Below are positions 47,872 to 57,457 of a DNA stretch of 64,000 nt, piece after piece. How positions within the stretch are numbered: position 1 is the first letter of the stretch; every line of letters begins with the position of its first letter. The notes below the pieces were generated by a model. It did not search any database. It was not told the origin of the DNA and was given only the letters and a program-made list of their open reading frames with translations. The stretch covers positions 5,089,848-5,153,847 of the forward strand of contig NZ_KB235948.1 of assembly GCF_000332335.1 (NCBI RefSeq), in the 5' to 3' direction. The translations under genes were made by a program, and so were the position numbers. Source of the DNA: Kamptonema formosum PCC 10802 (GTDB lineage: Bacteria; Cyanobacteriota; Cyanobacteriia; Cyanobacteriales; Oscillatoriaceae).

Positions 47872-48444
47872 ATGATTGCCACCCCAAATAAGTTCTACAT
47901 CTCCCCAGAAGATTACCTAGAAGGTGAGCGGGTAAGTCCCATCAAACATGAGTACCGGCGCGGGCACGTCTACGCAATGGTGGGCGCAAAGAAACCCCAT
48001 GTCATTATTGGTGGGAATTTAGTAAGGTTGCTGGGAAATCATCTCATGGATACGCCTTGCCTCGTCTTGCCCTCAGATATGAAAGTCCGGCTAGAGGCAG
48101 CAAATTGCTATTACTATCCAGATGTGTCTGTGACTTGTGACGAGCGGGATACAAGCTCGACTGAAGACTTTATCCTGTACCCCTCCTTAGTCATTGAGGT
48201 GCTATCTCCCTCCACAGCCGCTTTTGACAGAGGCGACAAATTTGCCGACTACCAAACCCTATCAACCCTGCGGGAATATGTGCTAGTCAGCCAAACCGAG
48301 ATGAAAGTTGAGTGTTTTCGCCTCAACGAGTCGGGGATGTGGGTTTCTCAAACTTACGGAACCGGCGATGAAGTTTACTTTGCCGGTGTGGACTTTAGGT
48401 GTCCGATTGCCTCAATCTATCAAAAAGTTCCCGGAATTGTGTGA
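47872..48444 (+). CDS. Uma2 family (DUF820) putative nuclease
   Basis: The 190-residue protein has the Uma2/DUF820 fold pattern: EDYLEGERVSPIKHEYRRGH, CLVLPSDMKVRL, YYYPDVSVTC, PSLVIEVLSPSTAAFDRGDK with the conserved Glu-Val-Leu-Ser-Pro-Ser-Thr, and ADYQTLSTLREYVLV. The family has a restriction-endonuclease-like PD-(D/E)XK core (catalytic Asp near 85, Glu near 109), is hugely expanded in cyanobacteria, and has no known cellular role. It starts at ATG 47872. Adjacent DNA contains repeats only. Confidence 0.9.
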   Translation: MIATPNKFYISPEDYLEGERVSPIKHEYRRGHVYAMVGAKKPHVIIGGNLVRLLGNHLMDTPCLVLPSDMKVRLEAANCYYYPDVSVTCDERDTSSTEDFILYPSLVIEVLSPSTAAFDRGDKFADYQTLSTLREYVLVSQTEMKVECFRLNESGMWVSQTYGTGDEVYFAGVDFRCPIASIYQKVPGIV

Positions 48445-48705
48445 TAAGCGGTTAGGCAAATAATGCTGCATGCCGTCGAAAGGAGGTAGAGCCTGTAGGG
48501 GCGGGCAATTCCGCCCCGGAACGAAGGAAATTCCCTAAAAACATCCCCAAATCCCCTAATCCCGGCTTCCCTTAAATCCCCAATATTATTTCAAGAAAAG
48601 ATTAACCCTCCCTGAGGGGGGGGAGGGCAGAACCGGCACAGTATAAGGGCGGGTTTACAGATATCCTTCACTACCAGAAAACATCTCGGGTTAACCCGCC
48701 CCTAC
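48445..48705. repeat. Intergenic palindromes
   Basis: GTAGGGGCGGGC and GGGTTAACCCGCCCCTAC arms mark the 48490-48710 palindrome family. No gene. Confidence 0.6.
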
Positions 48706-49170
48706 TTAGAGAACCTTGTGGGTGTACTCGTGCTGCTTCACATTATCTTCCACTCTCACAATCCGCTGAGAATTCAGCACCCGCTTGCGTTCCAAAGAGT
48801 AATTAAAATCATCGCGCTTGCTTCCCAGAGGAACGTGAGATTGAGCTTGAGGCCGGCTCTTGTAAGTGCGTGCGGCGGAGAGAGCGCGGAAGGAAAACTC
48901 ATCGCAAAATTGCGCTTCCGCTGGGAAGTCAGCCGGCAGTTGCGGGGTGTCGCCGGCTAGCACCGCCCCCAGGGTGGTGCCGCAAACCATTTGATAAGAC
49001 GTGGGAATGCCTTTCACAATCGCTTCCAGAGCTGCCGAAGGGATAGGCTCCACAACTTTCACTTGATGGACTTCGCCATCTTCTTTGATAAAGCAAGTGG
49101 CCAAGCCAACAGCCAGATAGTCATCCGCAGACAAATCTGGCGCATTGGGATAGGAGATCGCAGTTGCCAT
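48706..49170 (-). CDS. Conserved cyanobacterial protein of unknown function
   Basis: The 154-residue soluble protein is of a type I recognise as conserved across cyanobacteria but cannot name: YPNAPDLSADDYLAVGLATC, VKVVEPIPSAALEAIVKGIP, ARTYKSRPQAQSHVPLGSKR and DNVKQHEYTHKVL. There are no membrane segments. Start ATG 49170. The gene is isolated on the minus strand with repeats on both sides. Confidence 0.8.
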   Translation of the reverse strand: MATAISYPNAPDLSADDYLAVGLATCFIKEDGEVHQVKVVEPIPSAALEAIVKGIPTSYQMVCGTTLGAVLAGDTPQLPADFPAEAQFCDEFSFRALSAARTYKSRPQAQSHVPLGSKRDDFNYSLERKRVLNSQRIVRVEDNVKQHEYTHKVL

Positions 49171-49691
49171 CGAAATCTTTCCGCTTAGTAATTAAGTCAC
49201 CCGCTCATCCTACCATTTCTGCCGGTGCGTCCCGATGCCGGTTTGTGGGGGTGGGGGAATGGGGGGGGAATTTTCATTTTTCGCTGTTAATGGCATGGTT
49301 TCGGTTGGGCATTAGCCCAACTGCGAACCTTTGGGCATTAGCCCAACTGCGAACTTTTGGGCATTAGCCCAACGGCAAACGGACTCGGTTCGGCGTTAAG
49401 GATGCGTCCGCTCACAAACCGGCTCTCGCACCCAGTTGGGAGACATCAGATCTGCGCTCACACCGGCATGACTGCCGCTGCGCCAGATCGGGATCCGCGA
49501 AGTGGCCAGCCCGCAGGGCTGCCTTGCCAGCCATCCTTTCTTCCAGATGAACCCGCGATTGAGTGCAATTAAGCTATTGCGCATTTAATTTATGCTATTC
49601 ACCTCTATCTCTTGTTCCCCAGCTTTTAATGTCAGCGCGCCTCTGGAGCCTCTGCCTGTTTTTTCAATAAGCATATTAAAAGCGTAACAGC
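49171..49691. repeat. Intergenic palindrome array and 108-bp dispersed repeat copy 2
   Basis: Three GGGCATTAGCCCAACTGCGA units lie at 49305-49380. Bases 49571-49678 are the inverted copy of the 27056-27164 repeat, ending 14 bases before the small gene's stop. No gene. Confidence 0.85.
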
Positions 49692-49901
49692 TTACACGCA
49701 CAGTGGACGGGGAGCCTCAAACACTGCCCCGCGCCCTTCGCGCTGAATGAAACCGGCATTGACGGCTTGGCAAAGGGTAGCCAGCGCCTCTACATCTTCT
49801 GAGCGATACCCCCTGACGGCGAGTACCTGGCGAATCAGTCCCTCAGACTCGACGCTGAGGCAACCCGTTGTAAATGCAGACTGTACCAGGGTGCGAATCA
49901 T
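49692..49901 (-). CDS. Small conserved protein (69 aa)
   Basis: MIRTLVQSAFTTGCLSVESE, GLIRQVLAVRGYRSEDVEAL and ATLCQAVNAGFIQREGRG fit a small helical protein I recall from several cyanobacteria, without a known function. It starts at ATG 49901. The length and the compact helix-turn-helix-like spacing suggest a soluble adaptor or regulator, but this is a guess. Confidence 0.65.
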   Translation of the reverse strand: MIRTLVQSAFTTGCLSVESEGLIRQVLAVRGYRSEDVEALATLCQAVNAGFIQREGRGAVFEAPRPLCV

Positions 49902-50728
49902 AACACCTCAAGCATCCAATGCGTGTTAGCTCCCGTCTTTACTATTCACCATTTTTCGCGCTAGCGCACCGATCTAGATCCGCCGGCACCGCGATCGTAA
50001 AGACTCAGTGAAGGTGATAAAAATCACTGACAAATTGCACCGGTACTGAGTAAGCGGAAACGGGCTGCGATGGCTTCTCTGAGAGCAGATTTATAAAGAA
50101 AACCTTAAGACCTGTGGGCGTCTTTGAGAGTTAGAGTTTCAGCTCTCAGGCTCACCCTGGCCACCAAAGACCTGGAAAGCTTATCCTGTAAAGGTTTGGC
50201 GAAAGTTCACACAAACTTTATAAATTCGCTGGCAGGGCTGCCGGCGTGACTGGGGCGAGAGGGGCCGGTGGCCAAGACAAATGGCGCTGGGCTTTTGCCG
50301 GCCCTCCTTTGAAGCCCCCTCTGGGGCGGACGTAGGACAGGCGGGACGCCTGTCCGGTCAAAAGCCCGCCTGTCCAGCATGGGCCGGCAGCGTCCCTGCG
50401 AGCGAGCGGAGCGGGCAGAGGTTCCAGCGGCGTGGAGTTGGGGACTGGTGCGGGCGTTGCAGCAAGATAAGATGATTTCACCAAAACCCCATCTCTTTCT
50501 CCCCCTCCCCGCTTTTCGGGGAGGGGGTTGGGGGGTGGGGTTCAAAGATCCGGTGCAATGTGCAACGTCCTGGTGCTGGGAATATCACGAAGACTGCTCT
50601 CGGCTTTCCAAAGGATGAGAAATTCCGCAGAACTGCCCTGAGGGCAATGCGTTCCGGCAGCAGAAAACTGAGATAAACTTCAATTTGATTGCAGTTGCAA
50701 GCTTAGCGCGTGTGGAGGAGCGAACAGG
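49902..50728. other. Intergenic region, no gene seen
   Basis: An 827-base spacer between a leftward and a rightward gene. It carries a GACAGGCGGGACGCCTGTCC palindrome (50337-50356) and a CCCCTCCCCG/CGGGGAGGGG hairpin (50501-50525). Open frames here are short and lack homology. Confidence 0.55.
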
Positions 50729-52657
50729 ATGACGAGTATGTACGGTGTTTTGGAACCGTCCGTAGTGGATTTAGCGCGGGGGGGCAATTACCGAGCGCTT
50801 GCCTACTGGATTAACACCCACCTGCTGCCCCAAGGGATCATCGCCCGCGTAGAAGACGCTCGGGCGGGATGCCTGCAAATCTTAGTGGAGTTGCAACAGG
50901 GGCAATCGCGCGAAACCATCGTCAAATCCATCTGCCACCAGATTTGGAGGCTCAACTCAGACGTTATAGACGGCGTGAGCATCATGGCCCGTCTGGCTGG
51001 ACACTCAGATATTCTCTGGAAGCAGTCAGTCCGCATTGTCACCCCTGCCAACCAGCAGCGCCCTAAGGTGCCGGTGCAGCCAAAGCGGGCCCACAGGCTC
51101 TCACTGGCTTCCGGGGACACTTTTAAAATGTTGCGCACCCTGCTGGTAGTGGGGACAGCAGTAACATCCTTTATCCTGGGCTATTGGTTTACTTCCCGCA
51201 GCACCCTGTCTGCCAAACTGGCTTCGGCACCCATCCCCTCACCGGCGGCGACTATACTGACCCATCCGATTCGCCCCAAAGAAGTTAAGGCGGCTTTGGA
51301 AACAGTGCCGGTGAAGTACCTCAATCCGGCGATTAACCCCGATGACCCGGAGGTGACTCTGATGTTTGCTGGGGATGTCACCCTCTCGGACTCGTTTGCA
51401 GATGTGGCCGGCAGCGATTACAAATGGGCCTTCTCCCAGCTGGAGGAGTACCGCAAAGCAGATGTGGCGATGGTCAACCTGGAAAATCCCCTCACCGGTG
51501 CCACCACAATGCGACCCGGGAAAGGGTTGAATTTCAAACCCGATCCGAAATCCGTCGAGGTGCTGGCCGCCGGAGGTGTGGACATCGTCAACCTGGCCAA
51601 CAATCACACGATGGACTATGAGGCGGAGGGACTCAAGGAAACCCTGGAAACCCTCGACAAGGCTGGGATTCGCTACGTGGGAGCAGGTCGGGACCTCAAA
51701 GAAGCCCGACGCCCAGAAATTATCGAGGTCAAGGGGCAGCGGATTGCCTACCTGGGTTATTATGACCCCAATTTTCACCCCGCAGACATTGGGGCAGCCG
51801 GCACGAATCCCCCGATCAAAGATCAGATCGCCGAGGATATAAAGGCGATTCGCAATCAGGTAGACTGGATTATTGTCAATTATCACTGGGGTGTGGAGCT
51901 GGCAGAATATCCAGAAGACTGGCAGAGAAAATTGGCTCAGTTCACCATTGACCAAGGGGCGGACGTGGTAGTTGGCCACCACCCCCATGTGTTGCAGGGT
52001 GCGGAAATTTACAAGGGGCGACCGATTGCCTACTCGCTGGGGAACTTTATCTTCGGCGGCAATTCCCGCAGCGACTGCGACACGGCGGTGTTGAAGGTGT
52101 CTCTCAAAGGGAGAACAATGAAAGTGGAGTTCCTGCCGGTGGAGGTGAGGCAGTACCAGCCAAAGGTGGTGAAGGGCGAACGCGGGGAGAGCATTCTCAA
52201 CCACATTCAGGAGATTTCCAACATCTTCGACCGGCCTATGAAATCACCGGCGATCCTCAACACTCGCCGCCAGTCAGCGGACACAGCCGCTCCCCCTGAG
52301 GCGTCACCGGCATCTCCCTCTTTCGCCGCGCCGGCTGAGAGTCCGGTGCCGTCCGACACCCAGCAGATCCAAATGCCGGTGTTCCCCCCGGATCTGATTC
52401 TGAAAAACAACTTAAAGGACGCTCAACAGCCCCAGAATGGGAAAGAGGGTGACTCGTCACCGCAATCTGGCCCTGCAGGGGAAGGTAAGAGTCACCCCTT
52501 TACCAAGGAATCGTTTATTAAAGAACCCTTGCCCACCCCCCCCCCACAGCCAGCACACCAGAGCCAGCTGCCAGCCACTCCGTCCCCATCCTTTACAGTG
52601 TCCAGTGTTAGGCACACTGGCCGCTATAAGGCGATTCAACTGCCGGTGCTAGCATAG
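50729..52657 (+). CDS. CapA-family protein with N-terminal extension
   Basis: The 642-residue protein has an N-terminal soluble region (~1-125), one transmembrane helix (LLVVGTAVTSFILGYWF, ~135-152), then the CapA/PGA_cap metallophosphatase-like domain (~205-500): VTLMFAGDVTLSDSFADV, VNLENPLTGATT, IVNLANNHTMDYEAEGL, VGHHPHVLQGAEI, AYSLGNFIFGG. A Pro-rich tail follows. CapA is needed for poly-gamma-glutamate capsule anchoring or export in Bacillus. In cyanobacteria the domain is widespread and its role is not established. TGGAGGAG precedes the ATG. No capBC genes are present. Confidence 0.9.
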   Translation: MTSMYGVLEPSVVDLARGGNYRALAYWINTHLLPQGIIARVEDARAGCLQILVELQQGQSRETIVKSICHQIWRLNSDVIDGVSIMARLAGHSDILWKQSVRIVTPANQQRPKVPVQPKRAHRLSLASGDTFKMLRTLLVVGTAVTSFILGYWFTSRSTLSAKLASAPIPSPAATILTHPIRPKEVKAALETVPVKYLNPAINPDDPEVTLMFAGDVTLSDSFADVAGSDYKWAFSQLEEYRKADVAMVNLENPLTGATTMRPGKGLNFKPDPKSVEVLAAGGVDIVNLANNHTMDYEAEGLKETLETLDKAGIRYVGAGRDLKEARRPEIIEVKGQRIAYLGYYDPNFHPADIGAAGTNPPIKDQIAEDIKAIRNQVDWIIVNYHWGVELAEYPEDWQRKLAQFTIDQGADVVVGHHPHVLQGAEIYKGRPIAYSLGNFIFGGNSRSDCDTAVLKVSLKGRTMKVEFLPVEVRQYQPKVVKGERGESILNHIQEISNIFDRPMKSPAILNTRRQSADTAAPPEASPASPSFAAPAESPVPSDTQQIQMPVFPPDLILKNNLKDAQQPQNGKEGDSSPQSGPAGEGKSHPFTKESFIKEPLPTPPPQPAHQSQLPATPSPSFTVSSVRHTGRYKAIQLPVLA

Positions 52658-52819
52658 ACTGGGCTGTCAGGGCATGGGGCATGGGGAATCGGCCATCGGA
52701 AGAAGCAACAAGCAAGCATCCCCCCCTGGGCCTATTCCCACTGCCTGATGCCCGCTGCCCGGTGCTCCCGTCGCCGCCGCCACCAACCACTAACCACTAA
52801 CCACTAACCACTAACCACT
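52658..52819. repeat. GGCATGGGG and CCACTAA heptamer tracts
   Basis: Tandem ACCACTAACC units run right up to the next start codon, so no ribosome site is visible for that gene. Confidence 0.75.
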
Positions 52820-53689
52820 GTGTTTGCGATCTCAGTCAAACAGCAGCAATACAAAACCTACTTGCTCACCGACTCGGCAGCTGAGTCAGTGCTGGAGGTC
52901 GTTCCAGAGCGGGGTGGGATCATCACCGGCTGGACGGTACAGGGTCGGGACATCCTCTACATGGACCGAGAGCGGTTTGCCCACCCAGAGTTGAGCGTCC
53001 GGGGTGGAATTCCGATTCTGTTTCCTATCTGCGGCAATTTGCCAGACAGCACCTACACTCACAATGGCCAGACGCACAAACTCAAACAGCACGGCTTCGC
53101 CCGCGATCTGCCCTGGGAAGTCAGCTCACAGGTGACGCAAGAGTGCGCCGGCATCACTCTGGTTCTGGAAAGCAACGACATCACGCGCGCCGTTTACCCA
53201 TTTGACTTCAAACTGGCCTTCAGCTACGAGCTCAAGGGCAACGTTTTGGAAATTGTCCAGCGCTACACCAATCGAGCAGCGGAGCCGATGCCCTTTTCCA
53301 CCGGCTTGCACCCCTACTTTTTGGCTCCCGACAAGAGCCAGCTGCAGTTTGAGATCCCGGCGGTCCAGTACACCAATCAAAGAACCCAAAACACCCATCC
53401 CTTCACCGGCAGCTTTGACTTCAGTGAGGACGAAATTGATTTCGCCTTTTGCCAGCTGACCGGCTTGGCGGCCACTGTCACCGACCACAGCCGCCGGTTG
53501 CGCCTCACCCTCAGCTACAACTCCCTCTACGCCACTGTGGTCTTCTGGACGCTCCGGGACAGAGACTTCTACTGCCTGGAACCCTGGACCGCCCCCCGCA
53601 ACGCCCTCAACACCGGCATGCACCTGATTCGCTTGCAACCAGGGGCCACTCTCCAGACCCTAGTGCGGATCAGCGCAAAATTTTTTTAA
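52820..53689 (+). CDS. Aldose 1-epimerase/galactose-mutarotase-like protein
   Basis: The 289-residue protein has the GalM fold: VVPERGGIITGWTVQGRDIL, VRGGIPILFPICGNLPDSTY, LKQHGFARDLPWEV, PFSTGLHPYFLAPDKSQ and FYCLEPWTAPRNALNTGM. The conserved HGFAR His and the C-terminal CLEPWT Glu fit an active epimerase acting on a sugar or sugar phosphate. The start is a GTG directly after a heptamer tract, without a ribosome site, so the true start is uncertain. tRNA-Lys follows 68 bases later. Confidence 0.88.
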   Translation: MFAISVKQQQYKTYLLTDSAAESVLEVVPERGGIITGWTVQGRDILYMDRERFAHPELSVRGGIPILFPICGNLPDSTYTHNGQTHKLKQHGFARDLPWEVSSQVTQECAGITLVLESNDITRAVYPFDFKLAFSYELKGNVLEIVQRYTNRAAEPMPFSTGLHPYFLAPDKSQLQFEIPAVQYTNQRTQNTHPFTGSFDFSEDEIDFAFCQLTGLAATVTDHSRRLRLTLSYNSLYATVVFWTLRDRDFYCLEPWTAPRNALNTGMHLIRLQPGATLQTLVRISAKFF

Positions 53690-53697
53690 AAAACCCC

Positions 53698-53726
53698 TTG
53701 ACGCTTCCCAGTACAGGTGCTACTAT
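53698..53726 (+). promoter_or_regulatory. Sigma-70-type promoter of tRNA-Lys
   Basis: TTGACG (53698-53703), a 17-base spacer and TACTAT (53721-53726) lie 31 bases before the tRNA, independent of the epimerase gene. Confidence 0.8.
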
Positions 53727-53757
53727 GTTTAATTGTGTGCGGAACACAAACGCACCA

Positions 53758-53829
53758 GGGTCGCTAACTCAAAGGTAGAGTACTCGGCTTTTAACCGATT
53801 AGTTCCGGGTTCGAATCCCGGGCGACCCA
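53758..53829 (+). tRNA. trnK: tRNA-Lys (UUU)
   Basis: The 72-base tRNA has a GGGTCGC/GCGACCC acceptor stem with discriminator A. The D arm has GGTAGAG. The anticodon loop is CTTTTAA with anticodon TTT at 53790-53792. The T arm is CCGGGTTCGAATCCCGG. The first base pair of the anticodon stem is C-U mismatched, as in many plastid and cyanobacterial trnK. CCA is not encoded (ATA follows). Confidence 0.97.
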
Positions 53830-54097
53830 TATTTAAAGGGCACTGGGCATGGCGGATGGCGCATGGGGCACCGGCCATAGGGCATGGGGCATGGGGCACC
53901 GGGCATTGGGTCAACGATCGCTGACCCCCTAACCCCTAACCCCTAACCCCTAACCCCTAACCCCTAACCCCTAATAAGAAATTTTATTTTTAGAGACAGT
54001 GCGCTAAGCGTCGAAAAATATCTTAAGATTATCCTAAGAATTCGGCTTGTCCAGACCCAACTGGCTGACAAACACCAAGAACTTAGGAGGATCATCT
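53830..54097. repeat. Heptamer tracts before fba
   Basis: GGGCATGGGGC units lie at 53840-53910 and CCCCTAA units at 53927-53972. The fba leader follows, with AGGAGG at 54085. Confidence 0.8.
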
Positions 54098-55180
54098 ATG
54101 GCGCTTGTACCTATGCGGCTGCTGCTGGATCACGCGGCTGAGAACGGCTACGGCATTCCTGCTTACAACGTTAACAACATGGAGCAGATCCAAGCCATCA
54201 TGCAGGCTGCCCATGAAACCAACAGCCCCGTTATCCTGCAAGCTTCCCGTGGCGCTCGCAAGTATGCGGGCGAAAACTTCCTGCGCCACCTGATTCTGGC
54301 TGCGGTAGAAACCTACCCCCACATCCCCATTGTCATGCACCAAGATCATGGCAATGAACCGGCCACCTGCTACTCTGCCATTCGCAACGGTTTCACCAGC
54401 GTGATGATGGACGGCTCCCTGGAAGCCGACGCCAAGTCTCCCGCCAGCTACGAGTACAACGTCAGAGTCACCAGCGAAGTGGTGAAAGTCGCCCACGCAG
54501 TCGGCGCTAGCGTTGAAGGCGAACTGGGCTGCCTGGGTTCTCTGGAAACCGGCATGGGTGAAGCAGAAGACGGTCACGGTTTTGAAGGCAAGCTGGATCA
54601 CTCCCAACTGCTCACCGATCCCGACCAAGCCGTTGACTTCGTGGAGCAAACCCAAGTGGACGCTCTGGCAGTGGCCATCGGCACCAGCCACGGCGCTTAC
54701 AAATTCACCCGCAAGCCGACCGGCGAAATCCTGGCCATCAGCCGCATCGAAGAAATTCACCGCCGCTTGCCCAACACCCACTTGGTGATGCACGGTTCCT
54801 CCTCTGTGCCGGAAGACCTGATCGCTCTGATTAACCAGTACGGCGGCGCTATCCCCGAAACCTACGGCGTGCCGGTCGAAGAAATCCAAAAAGGCATTCA
54901 AAGCGGCGTGCGCAAGGTGAATATCGACACCGACAACCGTCTGGCGATCACCGCTGCAGTGCGGGAAGCCCTGGCCAAAGATGCCAAGGAATTTGACCCC
55001 CGTCACTTCCTCAAGCCGTCTATCAAGTACATGCAAAAGGTGTGCGCCGATCGCTACCAGCAGTTTGGCACCGCCGGCAATGCCAGCAAGATCAAGCAAG
55101 TGTCTCTGGATGAGTATGCCGCCAAGTACGCCAAGGGCGAGCTGAAAGTCGTGACTCAGAAGGTGACTGTGGCTGTCTAA
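54098..55180 (+). CDS. fba: Class II fructose-bisphosphate aldolase
   Basis: The start is ATG 54098, eight bases after AGGAGG. An in-frame TTG upstream is not supported. The 360-residue enzyme has [38 protein letters not shown] (zinc His), GEVLGELGCL-like [33 protein letters not shown] (zinc His) and [13 protein letters not shown] (phosphate binding). It converts fructose-1,6-bisphosphate and sedoheptulose-1,7-bisphosphate to triose/tetrose phosphates in glycolysis, gluconeogenesis and the Calvin cycle. The gene is monocistronic with a strong terminator, and probably highly expressed. Confidence 0.97.
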   Translation: MALVPMRLLLDHAAENGYGIPAYNVNNMEQIQAIMQAAHETNSPVILQASRGARKYAGENFLRHLILAAVETYPHIPIVMHQDHGNEPATCYSAIRNGFTSVMMDGSLEADAKSPASYEYNVRVTSEVVKVAHAVGASVEGELGCLGSLETGMGEAEDGHGFEGKLDHSQLLTDPDQAVDFVEQTQVDALAVAIGTSHGAYKFTRKPTGEILAISRIEEIHRRLPNTHLVMHGSSSVPEDLIALINQYGGAIPETYGVPVEEIQKGIQSGVRKVNIDTDNRLAITAAVREALAKDAKEFDPRHFLKPSIKYMQKVCADRYQQFGTAGNASKIKQVSLDEYAAKYAKGELKVVTQKVTVAV

Positions 55181-55268
55181 TCCAATTTTGGACGCCCGCA
55201 CTCTCCTTTCCCCCCCCGAAGTTTGGGGGGGAGGGCTAATCTAAAAAATCTAAAATCTCAAATCAATT

Positions 55269-55299
55269 ACCGGGTGGCTGAGAAGCTGCCCGGTTTTTT
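55269..55299 (+). terminator. Rho-independent terminator of fba
   Basis: An 11-bp stem ACCGGGTGGCT / AGCTGCCCGGT (two G-T pairs) with loop GAGA is followed by TTTTT. Confidence 0.9.
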
Positions 55300-55311
55300 G
55301 TCAGCCGCGCC

Positions 55312-55538
55312 AGAAACCGGGTTTCTGGAACAGCGTTTGCATCCTACCCGAAAGCTTGATTAAGAAACCCGGTTTCTTCAGGTTTCTCAGCCCCCCACCA
55401 GAAACCGGGTTTCTGGAACAGCGTTTGCATCCTACCCAAAAATTTTATTCAGAAACCCGGTTTCTTACGCCAGAAACCGGGTTTCTGGAACAGCGTTTGC
55501 ATCCTACCCGAAAGCTTGATTGAGAAACCCGGTTTCTT
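55312..55538. repeat. Three 67-bp direct repeats with palindromic ends
   Basis: Units at 55312-55378, 55400-55466 and 55472-55538 each run AGAAACCGGGTTTCTGGAAC...GATTAAGAAACCCGGTTTCT. Each carries the AGAAACCCGGTTTCT palindrome at both ends and a conserved middle (CAGCGTTTGCATCCTACCC). Confidence 0.95.
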
Positions 55539-55555
55539 CCGTTTATTACGGTTTC

Positions 55556-56449
55556 TCAACCTCCTAGCGTCACCTCCACATAGATATGCTCCAAACGCAC
55601 CGGCATCCGAGAAATAGAATCCAGAGGCACCCCATCAAAACAGGCGATCACTTCCTTCAATTCCAGCACTTTTGGCAGCCAAAAAGCCAGATCGCTCCCA
55701 TAGCGCCGGTGAGCGAATCCATACTGACGCGCCCGCGCAATAGCAGCCTCTTCATCCGGCGTTTGCACCACCACAATTTCCGCCGCTGGAATCCTTTTCC
55801 GCAACTCCTCCAAACTCCCCTCAGCCACAATCCGACCTCGTTTGAGAATCCCAATTCGCTGACAGAGGCGCTCCGCTTCATCTAATAAATGAGTGGTCAG
55901 CAGGACCGTAATTCCCTGACTTTTCAGCCGGCGGATTAAATCCCAAATCTCGTAACGCGCTTCAATATCCAACCCAGTCGTCGGTTCGTCCAAAATCACT
56001 AACTTTGGCTGGTGCACCAGCGCCACTGCGATATTCAGCCGGCGCTGCATCCCCCCGCTGAGCGTTTCCACCGGACTTTTCGCCCTATCTGCCAACCCAA
56101 CAGCCTCCAGACAAGCCCGCACCTGTTCCTGCCGGCGCTTGCCATTCAAACCATATATTTTAGCATAAAAATTGAGATTTTCCTCACAAGACAAACTTTT
56201 ATAGAGCAAATTCTCCTGCGGCGCGACACCAAGTAGCGATTTGGTCGCCTTAGACAGGGGCTGATCGTTGATAGTGATTTTGCCGCCATCCGCCTGAAGC
56301 AAATTGCAGAGAATATTGATAGTTGTCGTCTTTCCCGCCCCATTCGGGCCCAGCAATCCGTAAATCTCGCCCGCCTGAATCTGCAGCGACAAATTCTGAA
56401 GGACTTGTCGCTCTTCGTAAGACTTCCACAGTTTTTCAATTCGCAGCAT
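55556..56449 (-). CDS. ABC transporter ATP-binding protein
   Basis: The 297-residue protein has Walker A GPNGAGKTTT, Q-loop region GVAPQENLLYKSL, signature LSGGMQRRLNI, Walker B KLVILDEPTTGLD and H-loop LLTTHLLDEAERL. A C-terminal extension of about 80 residues resembles the DrrA/CcmA drug or lipid exporter ATPases. It works with the ABC-2 permease encoded 208 bases upstream on the same strand. The substrate is unknown. It starts at ATG 56449. Confidence 0.92.
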   Translation of the reverse strand: MLRIEKLWKSYEERQVLQNLSLQIQAGEIYGLLGPNGAGKTTTINILCNLLQADGGKITINDQPLSKATKSLLGVAPQENLLYKSLSCEENLNFYAKIYGLNGKRRQEQVRACLEAVGLADRAKSPVETLSGGMQRRLNIAVALVHQPKLVILDEPTTGLDIEARYEIWDLIRRLKSQGITVLLTTHLLDEAERLCQRIGILKRGRIVAEGSLEELRKRIPAAEIVVVQTPDEEAAIARARQYGFAHRRYGSDLAFWLPKVLELKEVIACFDGVPLDSISRMPVRLEHIYVEVTLGG

Positions 56450-56657
56450 GAAGAAGTTGTTAGTGGTTAGTTGTTGTCTCTCGTTGTCTCTCGTTTCCAG
56501 GCTGCCGCCTGGGAACGCCTGTTGGGAGGCTCTGCCTCGCTCTGCACAATGCTGTTGCTCTGCTTATATTGCGGTTTTCAGTTGGATGAAGTGCGCGCCA
56601 GAAACCCGGTTTCTTTAAGAAACCGGGTTTCTCAGAACCTCACTTAGATGAAAAAAG
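56450..56657. repeat. Repeats between the ABC genes
   Basis: A TTTCCAGGCTGCCGCCTGG palindrome (56490-56510) and an AAACCCGGTTTCTTTAAG hairpin (56602-56632) are present. No gene. Confidence 0.7.
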
Positions 56658-57431
56658 CTACAGCCTCCTTTCAGCGCTCAACATGCGCCGGTAGGAGAGC
56701 CACCCACCGGCAACCATAAACACAGCGAACCAGCACAAAAACGAGAAGTGGGACTCAATATCCGCCAACTCCTTGCCACCGGCAGCCACCCCCAGCAGCG
56801 CCTCATTCATGTGGTAGATGGGATTGAACCGAGCAATTTCCAGCAGCGTCTTAGGAAACAGTGACGCCGGCAGAAACGCACCCCCCAGAATCAGCAGGGG
56901 CACCCCAAACGCCGCCACCAAGGCGTTCACATCCTCAGTGCGGCGGGCAAATTGCGTACCCAAAACAAAACCCACACCCACATAAGAAATTATACTGAGT
57001 AATATGATCAGCCCTCCCAGCAGGAGAGAGCCCTGAAACTGGGCTTGCCAAAATGCCGCGATTGTGTATATCAGGAGCGCTTGACCGATGCCAATGCAGC
57101 TGTGAGCCAGAAAAATCCCTAAAAAGTACGACGTGCCACTGAGAGGGGAGATAAACAGGCGCTTGAGGGTTTGCTGCTCTCGCTCAGCCACCACGGTGGC
57201 TACGCTGCCACCCAGACAGCTGAAAAATAGCGCGGCACCCACTAAAGTGGAAGGTGCGGCGCTTTCAAAAGCCTTATCCACTGACAGCTTGGCGCGTTCT
57301 GCCAAAATAAACCCGTTCAGCAACAGGACAGAAATTGGAAAAATACACCAAAAAATCAGGCTGCGCCGCCGCCGCAACAGTTCAATCAGGATGCGCTGCG
57401 CTACTGCTATGGTTTCACGCCAGTATTTCAT
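56658..57431 (-). CDS. ABC-2 type transporter permease
   Basis: The 257-residue protein has about six transmembrane segments (SLIFWCIFPISVLLLNGFIL; LVGAALFFSCLGGSVATVVA; FFLGIFLAHS; GLIILLSIISYVGVGFVLG; FGVPLLILGGAFLP; FLCWFAVFMVAGGWL). The EREQQTLKRLFISPLSGTSY segment is the coupling region of ABC-2 permeases. With the ATPase downstream it forms an exporter for lipid, polysaccharide or drug. Its ATG is only 26 bases from the divergent carotenoid gene start, so their promoters must overlap coding sequence. Confidence 0.9.
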   Translation of the reverse strand: MKYWRETIAVAQRILIELLRRRRSLIFWCIFPISVLLLNGFILAERAKLSVDKAFESAAPSTLVGAALFFSCLGGSVATVVAEREQQTLKRLFISPLSGTSYFLGIFLAHSCIGIGQALLIYTIAAFWQAQFQGSLLLGGLIILLSIISYVGVGFVLGTQFARRTEDVNALVAAFGVPLLILGGAFLPASLFPKTLLEIARFNPIYHMNEALLGVAAGGKELADIESHFSFLCWFAVFMVAGGWLSYRRMLSAERRL

Positions 57432-57457
57432 CGTGTGAGGAGTTAGCTGATTAGTTC

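Noticed and set aside
51239-52204. 321-residue minus-strand open frame
   Set aside because: It is antisense to capA with no family features.
54092-55201. 369-residue open frame on the minus strand
   Set aside because: It is the antisense shadow of the aldolase gene.
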